This document shows positions 1 to 5,969 of a stretch of DNA of 6,795 nucleotides, piece by piece; positions within the stretch are counted from its first letter, which is position 1; each line of letters begins with the position of its first letter. A program made the translations under genes and the position numbers. The stretch covers positions 1-6,795 of the forward strand of contig JAJAYR010000120.1 of NCBI GenBank assembly GCA_026786155.1. The letters run 5' to 3'. The DNA is from Pyrinomonadaceae bacterium (GTDB taxonomy: Bacteria > Acidobacteriota > Blastocatellia > Pyrinomonadales > Pyrinomonadaceae). The notes below the pieces were generated by a model, which saw nothing but the letters and a program-made list of their open reading frames with translations, was not told where the DNA came from and ran no database searches.

Positions 1-1499
1 CGATAGAAACGCGCATACATATCATAGACCTTAGTTTTCTGCGCGGTTGAGAATCTGACAAAGCTATGTTTGATATGTTTATCAATTTCATCGTATTCAC
101 GGTTTTTATTAAAGTCATTAAAGTTTGCCTGATTAGCGTTATACGGCGGATTGCCAATAATGACGCTGATTCTCTTTTTGTTTTGGTCTTTGATGCGCTT
201 GGCGTTCTCTTTTGACATATAAGAAAAGCCAAGTTGTTTACCTGAAAACTCAAGGGCATCAGTATTGTCGAGCGTATCAACGAAACAAATGTTTTTGAAT
301 TCTTTATATTTGCCTTTGCGCTGTTGATAGGTGTATTCGATGTTGAGATTGGCGATGTAATACGGCAGAATGGCGACTTCGTTGGCGTGCAGTTCGTGTT
401 CGTATTTGTATTCGAGGTTGTGAATGTTGATGCGGTCAATCAGTTCCGCGATGAATGTTCCCGTTCCCGTCGCCGGATCGAGAATGTCCACGCCTTTGTC
501 CGACAAACTTTTACCGAAATGCTTTTCCAAAAGCCAGTCGGTCGCGTCAATCATAAACCTAACGATTTCGTTCGGCGTGTAAACGACACCTAATTTATCC
601 GCGCCTTTCGGGTTATAAACATTGTAGAAGTTTTCATAAACGGTCTTGAGGAATTTCTGCTTTTCGTGGTTATCCGTAATGCCCGAAGCCGCGTCACGAA
701 TGGTTTTGTAAAAGTATTCGATGCGGCTCAGATAGTTTTTACGAACTTCGCGCGTCATAAAAGTATGAATCACGTCTTCGAGTTCGCGGGCGATGTTGTT
801 CGAGCGGTGAAACTCGGCATCGCCGAAAACATTGGTGAAAATATCTTCGGTCAGGATGTGCTGAATTATCATTTCGCGCACGTCTTCCGGTGTGATTTCG
901 GGATTAATTTCACTCCGCGCAATCTCCAAAAATAAATCGCGCTTATCGCGGAAATCTCTATTCTTTTCCGCTTCACGTTCCATCAGTTCGCGCAAACCTT
1001 TCACGATGTCCGGCACGTTCGCTTTGAATTCGATGAGAGCTTTGTTGAATTCCTTAACCTCGGACGGCTGATAATCAACGAACTTGTCGAGCAAATCGTC
1101 AAGCAGATTCCATTCCGCCATCGGAACGCGCATCACCTGAACGCCTTCCTGAATCAAAACTGCCGTCTGCGAATCTTCAAAGATAATGTTCTTGCTCGGA
1201 TAACCGGCGGTATTAAGTTTTTTATGAATCTCGTCGTCGAGTTTATCTTTGGTGTCTTTAGCTTCCCAATAACCGACATCAATGCCGCCGAAATACTTCA
1301 ACACGCCGTCGGGTCTGATGCGTCTGCCGCTTTTGCCGACGAATTCAAACTGCTCGACCAGAAGCAAACCTTTCTTTTCCGCGTAAGAACGCAGGAGATT
1401 GGCAAAGGCAAACGTAATCGAACCTTCGTTGCGCGTTCCGCCCGCGTTGAGTATCTCGTGTAATTGGTTGTGATATTTAGTGATTGAGAGTTTCGACAT
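1..1499 (-). CDS. Type IIG/ISP-like restriction-modification enzyme (nuclease plus N6-adenine methyltransferase), 3' partial
   Basis: A single open frame runs from the ATG at 1499 off the left edge, giving 499 visible residues. Residues about 25-82 carry a PD-(D/E)XK nuclease signature: E25, D64 in RPDG, then E79-A-K81 in GYWEAKDT. A mostly helical connector follows (about 130-300). The gamma-class N6-adenine methyltransferase order is then seen: motif X-like GVVYTPNEIVRFM (304-316), SAM-binding motif I LDPATGTGTF (340-349) and catalytic motif IV NPPY (450-453). The rest of the methyltransferase and the target-recognition domain should lie beyond base 1. The family cuts DNA unless its site is methylated, with both activities in one chain. 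Type ISP enzymes such as LlaGI have a helicase between nuclease and methyltransferase; here that space is only about 220 residues and shows no Walker motifs. The gene starts 12 nt after the crotonase stop, probably in the same transcript, with only a weak purine-rich ribosome site. Family assignment is strong; site and subtype are unknown. Confidence 0.9.
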   Translation of the reverse strand, partial: MSKLSITKYHNQLHEILNAGGTRNEGSITFAFANLLRSYAEKKGLLLVEQFEFVGKSGRRIRPDGVLKYFGGIDVGYWEAKDTKDKLDDEIHKKLNTAGYPSKNIIFEDSQTAVLIQEGVQVMRVPMAEWNLLDDLLDKFVDYQPSEVKEFNKALIEFKANVPDIVKGLRELMEREAEKNRDFRDKRDLFLEIARSEINPEITPEDVREMIIQHILTEDIFTNVFGDAEFHRSNNIARELEDVIHTFMTREVRKNYLSRIEYFYKTIRDAASGITDNHEKQKFLKTVYENFYNVYNPKGADKLGVVYTPNEIVRFMIDATDWLLEKHFGKSLSDKGVDILDPATGTGTFIAELIDRINIHNLEYKYEHELHANEVAILPYYIANLNIEYTYQQRKGKYKEFKNICFVDTLDNTDALEFSGKQLGFSYMSKENAKRIKDQNKKRISVIIGNPPYNANQANFNDFNKNREYDEIDKHIKHSFVRFSTAQKTKVYDMYARFY

Positions 1500-1511
1500 A
1501 AATTTGATTTT

Positions 1512-2267
1512 CTATTTGTTCAAAAATTTAACGATTCCCATTTGGCAGTCGTCGGTCAAACGGGCAATCGTGTTGACATCAACACCGGACGCGAGCGCAG
1601 ATTCATAGGTTAGTCCGTCTATTTGATATAACAGGCGTTTCGATAAGACGACTGCCGAACGCGAGACTTTTTGATAGATGGAAACATAGTCTTTGACGGC
1701 ATTTTCAAATGTGTCGGCGGGGAAAACTTCATTGATTAATCCGAAACTTTGTGCGGTTGAGGCATCGAATTCAAATCCCTGCGTTGCCAATGCGAAAGCG
1801 CGTTTTTCCGAGACGTTTCTTCTGAGAATCGCCATCACCATCGCGGGAACGAAGCCGATTTTGACTTCCGGGTAGCCGAATCTCGCCGTCTCCGTCGCTA
1901 AAACGAGGTCGCAAGCCGTCGCCAATCCGCAGCCGCCCGCGAGTGCCTTGCCGTGAACGGCGGCGACGACGGGGATTTTTACCCGTCTGATGATGGAGAA
2001 TAATTCTCTCAAATTATCCGCGTCGTCGTGATTTTCCAGAACGCTCGATTCAGAAATCTTTTGCAAGGCGGACAAATCTGCGCCCGAACAGAAATCCTTG
2101 CCCGCGCCTTTGATGACGACGGCGCGTAACGATTCGTCTTTGTCGGCGACGCGCAATGCGTCTTTCAAATCGTTGATTAACGCATCGTTTAAGGCGTTGC
2201 GCTTTTCAGGACGGTTTAAGGTGATGGTTATAATCGAATCGGCGGTTTCGGTGATAATTTCAGACAT
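1512..2267 (-). CDS. Crotonase-family enoyl-CoA hydratase/isomerase-like protein
   Basis: This 251-residue protein has the usual length and order of the crotonase fold. The N-terminal ITITLNRPEKRNALN is at 15-27. The first oxyanion-hole segment is GKDFCSGADL (56-65). The second is GKALAGGCGLATACDLVLA (106-124), and FGYPEVKIGFVPAMV covers 130-144. Of the two glutamates used by classical enoyl-CoA hydratases, the one in GGGCELA-type motifs is replaced by G114, while the second is kept as E134 in YPEVKIG. Acyl-CoA binding is therefore expected, but the reaction (hydration, isomerisation or another crotonase chemistry, as in fatty-acid or branched-chain amino-acid breakdown) cannot be fixed. Its ATG overlaps the end of the upstream four-helix-bundle gene by 8 nt (ATGTCTGA), suggesting translational coupling; no strong Shine-Dalgarno is seen. 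The protein is soluble, with no signal peptide. The neighbours give no pathway context. Confidence 0.93.
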   Translation of the reverse strand: MSEIITETADSIITITLNRPEKRNALNDALINDLKDALRVADKDESLRAVVIKGAGKDFCSGADLSALQKISESSVLENHDDADNLRELFSIIRRVKIPVVAAVHGKALAGGCGLATACDLVLATETARFGYPEVKIGFVPAMVMAILRRNVSEKRAFALATQGFEFDASTAQSFGLINEVFPADTFENAVKDYVSIYQKVSRSAVVLSKRLLYQIDGLTYESALASGVDVNTIARLTDDCQMGIVKFLNK

Positions 2268-2613
2268 TTTCTTTGGAAGTTTTGACGGTCGTCGTCAGCA
2301 TTTTGATTAGCTCGACGCAATCTTCGTTGATGGAATTGTAGGCTTTATCGTCGAGATATTCCGCTTCGTGCAGAATTAACAGCCAGAATTCGGTTTCCGA
2401 AGCCTTTTTGAGTGCCATCTGCATATCGCCGGAGAAAATTTGTTTCGATTCGGCGTTAGTCGCGTCTTTGATAAATTTGGCAATGTGCGTTCCCGACAGC
2501 AAAACCTGTTTGCTTAAGACATATTCGCTTTTTTCTTCGGACAAGTAGCGGGATAGTTTGACGATTCGCAGGGCGAACTTGACGGCTTTTTCTAAAACAA
2601 TGCTTTTGGTCAT
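2260..2613 (-). CDS. Four-helix-bundle protein (S23/IVP-like), copy A
   Basis: This small, charged, all-helical protein of 117 residues resembles the four-helix-bundle family first described from open frames inside 23S rRNA intervening sequences. Supporting segments are AVKFALRIVKLSRYLSEEKSEYV (10-32, helix 1), VLSKQVLLSGTHIAKFIKDA (32-51) and ALKKASETEFWLLILHEAEYLD (67-88). The usual SGTSIGANIEEA-type motif is altered here to SGTHIAKFIKDA, so the copy is divergent. I chose the ATG at 2613 because GGAG lies 10 nt upstream. The frame stays open 15 codons further, to a TTG at 2658, but that extension only translates the upstream hairpin repeat. The molecular function of the family is not established; members form small oligomeric bundles. 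The stop overlaps the crotonase start by 8 nt. A long hairpin directly precedes the ribosome site. Confidence 0.85.
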   Translation of the reverse strand: MTKSIVLEKAVKFALRIVKLSRYLSEEKSEYVLSKQVLLSGTHIAKFIKDATNAESKQIFSGDMQMALKKASETEFWLLILHEAEYLDDKAYNSINEDCVELIKMLTTTVKTSKENV

Positions 2614-2623
2614 AATCTTTTTT

Positions 2624-2627
2624 CTCC
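2624..2627 (-). promoter_or_regulatory. Shine-Dalgarno site that decides the start of four-helix-bundle copy A
   Basis: On the minus strand GGAG is followed by ten A/T-rich bases and then the ATG at 2613-2611. This supports the internal methionine over the upstream TTG. The first base of GGAG (2627) is also the last pairing position at the foot of the adjacent hairpin, so folding could affect access to this site. Confidence 0.6.
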
Positions 2628-2704
2628 GAATCAACAGCGAATAGTTAATAGTGAACAACGAACAGCTACCAGTTATTCGCTATTAACTATTCGCTGTTTA
2701 TTCG
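2627..2704. repeat. Long inverted repeat (hairpin) with 7-nt periodicity
   Basis: The arms 2633-2651 and 2680-2698 are perfect 19-bp reverse complements. After one mismatch the pairing continues for five more base pairs (2627-2631 with 2700-2704), and a few further pairs can form inside the loop. Read from 2637 the whole element splits into heptamers: gcgaata, gttaata, gtgaaca, acgaaca, gctacca, gttattc, gctatta, actattc, gctgttt. It is therefore a degenerate short tandem repeat that turns into its own complement. It lies directly upstream of four-helix-bundle copy A and has no T-tract, so it does not look like a terminator. An RNA stem-loop in the 5' leader, or a dispersed intergenic repeat, are the likely readings. 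Confidence 0.85.
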
Positions 2705-2801
2705 ATAAAAGTTTTGATACCGATATTGTGCGAAAGACGGTAAAAGTAATTAAATCAATCTGCAACAAACGTGCGCGTTACTAAATTACCGCTTGCGATG
2801 A

Positions 2802-2831
2802 ATTTTACTTGATTGGTTTGATTTACCGCAA
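2802..2831 (-). promoter_or_regulatory. Weak sigma-70-like promoter candidate for the downstream operon
   Basis: On the minus strand TTGCGG (2831-2826) and TAAAAT (2807-2802) are separated by 18 bases. They sit just after the terminator of the preceding unit and about 190 nt before the copy A start. A promoter is expected somewhere in this spacer because a terminator lies upstream. The match is only moderate and the region is A/T-rich, so chance matches are likely. Confidence 0.2.
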
Positions 2832-2857
2832 CAATCCGCTTCCGGTTCTGACCTTGG

Positions 2858-2884
2858 AAAAAGAAAAAAGCGGTCAATGACCGC
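2858..2884 (-). terminator. Rho-independent terminator of the two-component/SNase unit
   Basis: On the minus strand GCGGTC-ATT-GACCGC (2884-2870) forms a 6-bp GC-rich stem with a 3-nt loop. It is followed at once by TTTTTTCTTTTT (2869-2858). It lies 46 nt after the stop codon of the SNase-like gene in the right orientation. This splits the minus-strand genes into two transcription units. Confidence 0.85.
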
Positions 2885-2930
2885 CTCAGTTGTTACCTTT
2901 CGTTTGTGAAGGTGTTCGAGCAAATTTCAA

Positions 2931-4049
2931 TTAAAGCGACGTTTGCAGCAAATTATACAGCATCGTCTGCAGTTCGCCGTTGAGGTTTCTCGAATAATTA
3001 CCGACTTTGATTTCGAGTTTTTGAGCGTTGGCGATCTTCGTAAAGACGCTTTTCTTGACTTCGTAAATCAAGCCTTCCTTGACACCGTAATCATTCTGGC
3101 GAGCGATGCGTTTGGCTTTGCCGATGACGATTTTCTGATTGTCCGCCGTAACGATGAGGTCGTTATACTTCAAAAATTTGAAATCTAACGATTCCGAATC
3201 AACGCACACCAGATAAACGCTTTGTCTGCCTTTGCTTTCGTTCGCGTCGTAGTAAAGATAAACGATTTGCACGGCGAGCGCCTGTTTGCCGTCTTTATCC
3301 GCAAAGTCCGCTTTCATTAGCGGTGTGGCAACCACGCCTAATTTTAGCGAAGATTCGTAACCGACCATCAATCCGCCGACCATTTTCAGATTCGGCGGTA
3401 ATTTAAGGCTCGTGTCGGATGCCGCCAACAGTTGCGATTCGTTGTTCAACTGCCGCCCGGCGAACGGCTTTCGGCGCACCGGCGCGTCTTCGGCGGAAGT
3501 CGTCATTTTAGCGGCTTCTGCCTCCTGCGCGATTTGTTCCACCCGCCGCCGGTTTTCTTCCGCTTCGGCGCGAATCTGCCACGGCGGTTTTAGATCGGCG
3601 ATTGACCACACGCCGCGTTTTTCGCTTTTTGCCTGCGCTTCGTTGCTTTGATAAATGCCGCTCTGCGTCGCGTCCTGACCGCTTTTTTCCAGCACGGCAT
3701 ACCACGCCGCGCCGTCGCGGATCATCTGCTGCCCGACATCAACGCCTTTGACGAAAAGCTGTCCGACGGTTCTGGTCGGCGTAAAACCTCGCGCCTTGAG
3801 TTCGACTTTTTGATTCAAAACGAGAACGCCCAGATGTTCTCTGGCGATTTGATGAAACGGCTGTTCGGCTTCAGGGACTTCGATATACTGCAATTCAGCC
3901 GTGATTTTCCCGTTGGCGTAAGTTTCGATGACGACCGTTTTGCCGTCAACGATTTCGGTTACTTGCCCGCCGATGGTGCTTTGCGCGAAAGCCGTATTTG
4001 CCAGCAGCAAAGAGAGAACGATTGAAAAAAGCAATTTTATATTTTTCAT
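2931..4049 (-). CDS. Secreted SNase-like (thermonuclease-fold) domain protein, probably catalytically impaired
   Basis: The protein has 372 residues. Residues 1-22 form a Sec signal peptide (basic MKNIK, hydrophobic core, LANTAFA, cleavage probably before QS), so it is exported. Residues about 25-150 follow the staphylococcal-nuclease-like fold: GGQVTEIVDGKTVVIE (27-42), ITAELQYIEVPEAEQPFHQIAREHL (49-73), TRTVGQLFVKGVDVGQQMIRDGAAW (92-116) and NEAQAKSEKRGVWS (136-149). By my hand alignment the active site is altered. The second Asp of DGDT (metal ligand) is K37, the arginine of the RL-GID-PE motif is E52, and the Asp of GID is E57. E60 and R93 match the catalytic Glu and second Arg. A charged helical linker (157-182) precedes a C-terminal region (about 205-372) that I do not recognise. 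The gene begins 9 nt after the response regulator stop, with no clear ribosome site, and ends before a terminator. Binding of nucleic acid or a surface role is inference. Confidence 0.85.
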   Translation of the reverse strand: MKNIKLLFSIVLSLLLANTAFAQSTIGGQVTEIVDGKTVVIETYANGKITAELQYIEVPEAEQPFHQIAREHLGVLVLNQKVELKARGFTPTRTVGQLFVKGVDVGQQMIRDGAAWYAVLEKSGQDATQSGIYQSNEAQAKSEKRGVWSIADLKPPWQIRAEAEENRRRVEQIAQEAEAAKMTTSAEDAPVRRKPFAGRQLNNESQLLAASDTSLKLPPNLKMVGGLMVGYESSLKLGVVATPLMKADFADKDGKQALAVQIVYLYYDANESKGRQSVYLVCVDSESLDFKFLKYNDLIVTADNQKIVIGKAKRIARQNDYGVKEGLIYEVKKSVFTKIANAQKLEIKVGNYSRNLNGELQTMLYNLLQTSL

Positions 4050-4058
4050 AATTAAATT

Positions 4059-5459
4059 TTAGCGAGCGTCCAAATCGTATTCGCGCAGACGACGGTAAAG
4101 CGTCGAAGAGGAAATTCCCAGAATTTCCGCCGTCTTGCCGCGATGCCAGCCGGTTTGTTCCAGAGCGCGGAGAATCTGCTGTTTCTCGACTTCGTGCAGA
4201 GCCGTCGGCGTGGTCACGTTTTGGAATGAATTCGTGTTCGCGCCGTTTTCCTTCGGCGCGTTGTAACTGACCGAAACGCTCGTTTCGTTCGTCCGATAGA
4301 CGACTTCGGGCGGCAGTTCTCTAGTGGTGATTTTGCCGTTGTCGGATAACAGAATTGCCCGTTCCAGACAGTTGCGAAGCTGGCGCACATTGCCCGTCCA
4401 ACAAAAAGAATTCAGCGCGTCAATGGCTGATGGGACGATTTCGGGAGCATTCGCGCCCGCGATTTTATTTAAAATATGCCGTGCCAGCGGTTCGATGTCT
4501 TCGCGGCGTTGGCGCAGCGGCGGAATGTTGATCTCGAAACTGTTGATGCGGTAAAGCAAATCCGAACGAAAAACATTGTCGTTAATCGCCTGCACCGCGT
4601 TGCGATTGGTGGCGGCAATCAGACGCACGTCAACTTCGACTTTTTTCACGCCGCCGACGCGGAAAAACGAGCGCGTTTCCAAGGCGCGAAGCAGTTTCGA
4701 TTGCAGCTGCGCGGGCATTTCCATCACTTCGTCGAGAAAAATCGTGCCGCCGTCGGCGATTTCAAACAGTCCGAGTTTTCTCGCCCTCGCGCCGGAAAAC
4801 GCTCCGGCTTCGTGTCCGAAAAGTTCTGATTCCAATAAAGAATCCTGCAAAGCCGCGCAGTTCAAATCAATAAAAGTTTTATCGCTGCGCCGCGAAAGGC
4901 GGTGAATCGCCTGCGCGATAAGTTCCTTACCCGTTCCCGATTCGCCCGTGATTAAAACCGATGTGTCGGACGGCGCGACGCGCTGCACGAGCCGCAAAAC
5001 TTCCTTCATCTGCGGCGATTCGGCGACGATTTCCGGCATATTCTGATGCGAGCGTTCGAGTTGGGCGCGAAGCCGCTGGTTGTCAATTTTGAGTTTTTGC
5101 TTTTCCGCCGACTGCTTGACCAGCGCGGCGAGTTCGGTAATGCGGTAAGGTTTGGTCAGATAATCATACGCGCCGAGTTTCATCGCTTCGATTGCCGATT
5201 CGACCGTCGCCTGTCCGGTCAGCATAATCACTTCCGGCGGATTTGCGCTTTTTTCGCGCATTCGCCGCAAAAGCCCGATGCCGTCCAGACGCGGCATATT
5301 GATGTCGCACAGAATCACGTCGAAGTCCTGCTTTTCGAGAAACGCCCAAGCCGCTTCGCCGTCCGAAGCCGTTTCAACTTCGTGTCCCTGCCGCGTCATT
5401 TCCTTTTGCACGACGAGCCGCAGATTATTTTCATCATCAACTACCAGGAGTTTTGCCAT
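4059..5459 (-). CDS. NtrC-family sigma-54-dependent response regulator
   Basis: The 466-residue protein has the full NtrC/AtoC layout. The receiver domain (about 1-120) has acidic D8-D9, phospho-acceptor D52 in CDINMP, T81 and K103. The AAA+ sigma-54 activator domain (about 143-370) has Walker A GESGTGKE (172-179), the sigma-54 contact loop GAFSGA (219-224, usually GAFTGA), Walker B IFLDE (240-244), sensor I ATN (283-285), candidate arginine fingers R298 and R304, and sensor II GNVRQLRN (356-363). A Fis-type helix-turn-helix ends the protein (GWHRGKTAEILGISSSTLYRRLREY, 437-461). When phosphorylated it should bind enhancer sites and drive sigma-54 promoters. The probable partner is the kinase upstream, separated from it by the four-helix-bundle cassette. 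The ATG is 9 nt from a 9-bp repeat array and lacks a recognisable Shine-Dalgarno. I see no clear -24/-12 promoter in the window, so its targets are unknown. Confidence 0.96.
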   Translation of the reverse strand: MAKLLVVDDENNLRLVVQKEMTRQGHEVETASDGEAAWAFLEKQDFDVILCDINMPRLDGIGLLRRMREKSANPPEVIMLTGQATVESAIEAMKLGAYDYLTKPYRITELAALVKQSAEKQKLKIDNQRLRAQLERSHQNMPEIVAESPQMKEVLRLVQRVAPSDTSVLITGESGTGKELIAQAIHRLSRRSDKTFIDLNCAALQDSLLESELFGHEAGAFSGARARKLGLFEIADGGTIFLDEVMEMPAQLQSKLLRALETRSFFRVGGVKKVEVDVRLIAATNRNAVQAINDNVFRSDLLYRINSFEINIPPLRQRREDIEPLARHILNKIAGANAPEIVPSAIDALNSFCWTGNVRQLRNCLERAILLSDNGKITTRELPPEVVYRTNETSVSVSYNAPKENGANTNSFQNVTTPTALHEVEKQQILRALEQTGWHRGKTAEILGISSSTLYRRLREYDLDAR

Positions 5460-5471
5460 AATGTTTTTAGT

Positions 5472-5507
5472 CTAGGAAGTCTAGGAAGTCTAGGAAGTCT
5501 AGGAAGT
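5472..5507 (+). repeat. Tandem 9-bp repeat array, four identical copies of ctaggaagt
   Basis: Four perfect head-to-tail copies occupy 5472-5480, 5481-5489, 5490-5498 and 5499-5507, with a partial agt at 5469-5471. The array fills the gap between the four-helix-bundle gene and the response regulator start. It is the inverted counterpart of the array at 5934-5969 (ctgggaagt on the minus strand), differing at one base per unit. Confidence 0.97.
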
Positions 5508-5535
5508 TTAAGAGGGAAAGATAAGTGATTTGAAA

Positions 5536-5901
5536 TCATAGATTCCGCAGATGGTTACATAGTGCCAAAGTCATTTTTCCAATCTCGTCGAGTTTTTCGT
5601 AAATTTCATTGAAATCATCCTGCTTTATGTAATTCAAATCCAAAGCTACATAAATATGCGATTTGGTTTCGGCAGTCGAACCGAGTGAAAAATTCAGAAA
5701 ATTAGCGAACTCTTTATCCGTTCGTCTGCCTTGTCCTTCGGCAATATTTGCCATAATTGAAACTCCTGACCGTCTGATTTGACTTTTTAAATCAAAATCT
5801 TTGACGAAATCACCTTCCTTTGTTATTTTGTAGATTCTTTTCGTCAGTCTTCGCGCTTTTTGCCACGCTTGAATATCCTCAAATTTTTTGAACGTCGCCA
5901 T
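5536..5901 (-). CDS. Four-helix-bundle protein (S23/IVP family), copy B
   Basis: This 121-residue protein is a canonical member of the family encoded in some 23S rRNA intervening sequences. It shows KKFEDIQAWQKARRLTKRIYKIT (5-27, helix 1), LKSQIRRSGVSIMANIAEGQGR (38-59, the family hallmark with ANIAEG), KEFANFLNFSLGSTAETKSHIYVA (63-86) and a C-terminal helix IYEKLDEIGKMTLALCNHLRNL (100-121). No signal peptide or membrane segment is seen. Biochemical function is not established for the family. AAGGA ends 12 nt before the ATG and may serve as the ribosome site. The gene lies between a sensor kinase and its likely regulator, 63 nt after the former and 76 nt before the latter, and inverted 9-bp repeat arrays bracket it. 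That context suggests insertion as a cassette between two ancestrally adjacent genes. It is clearly a different subgroup from copy A. Confidence 0.93.
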   Translation of the reverse strand: MATFKKFEDIQAWQKARRLTKRIYKITKEGDFVKDFDLKSQIRRSGVSIMANIAEGQGRRTDKEFANFLNFSLGSTAETKSHIYVALDLNYIKQDDFNEIYEKLDEIGKMTLALCNHLRNL

Positions 5902-5933
5902 AAATTGTGATTTTCCTTAATTTTAAGGGTCAA

Positions 5934-5969
5934 ACTTCCCAGACTTCCCAGACTTCCCAGACTTTCAAG
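5934..5969 (-). repeat. Tandem 9-bp repeat array, three perfect copies and one degenerate copy of ctgggaagt (minus strand)
   Basis: On the plus strand acttcccag occurs at 5934-5942, 5943-5951 and 5952-5960, followed by actttcaag (two differences) at 5961-5969. The degenerate unit overlaps the last codons and stop (TGA, 5967-5965) of the kinase gene. The array is inverted relative to 5472-5507. Confidence 0.95.

Larger units (their letters stand above)
2614..2930. other. 317-bp spacer between the two transcription units
   Basis: No coding sequence is supported here. The spacer holds the terminator (2858-2884), the weak promoter candidate (2802-2831), the 7-nt-periodic hairpin (2627-2704) and the ribosome site of copy A. 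Between 2738 and 2828 there is also a loose inverted similarity: cggtaaa at 2738-2744 faces tttaccg at 2822-2828, and further A/T-rich matches lie inside. It is too imperfect to call as an RNA element. Nothing matches a tRNA, riboswitch or sigma-54 promoter that I recognise. Confidence 0.6.

Noticed and set aside
324..1463. Three plus-strand open frames (324-593, 666-935, 1224-1463)
   Set aside because: They lie opposite the continuous minus-strand restriction-modification gene, whose domain motifs are clear; the plus-strand products show no recognisable pattern and no ribosome sites.
2614..2658. N-terminal extension of four-helix-bundle copy A from a TTG at 2658
   Set aside because: The extra 15 residues only translate the hairpin repeat; the ATG at 2613 has GGAG at good spacing and matches the family's usual start.
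2655..2675. TGG...TTG spacing on the minus strand as a sigma-54 -24/-12 promoter
   Set aside because: The spacing between the GG and the TTG elements is two bases too long and the match lies in the hairpin repeat.
2738..2828. Imperfect inverted similarity as a riboswitch or structured RNA
   Set aside because: Only cggtaaa/tttaccg pairs cleanly; no known riboswitch core is visible and A/T-rich sequence gives such matches by chance.
5526..5538. Palindrome tgatttgaaatca at the end of copy B as a terminator
   Set aside because: The stem is short and A/T-rich, and the following minus-strand bases are not a T-tract.
5915..5928. Palindrome ccttaattttaagg between the kinase and copy B as a terminator
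   Set aside because: Six A/T-rich pairs with a two-base loop and no T-tract; part of it more likely serves as the AAGGA ribosome site of copy B.
5472..5969. 9-bp arrays as a CRISPR array
   Set aside because: The repeats are directly abutting with no spacers and far too short; no cas genes are present.
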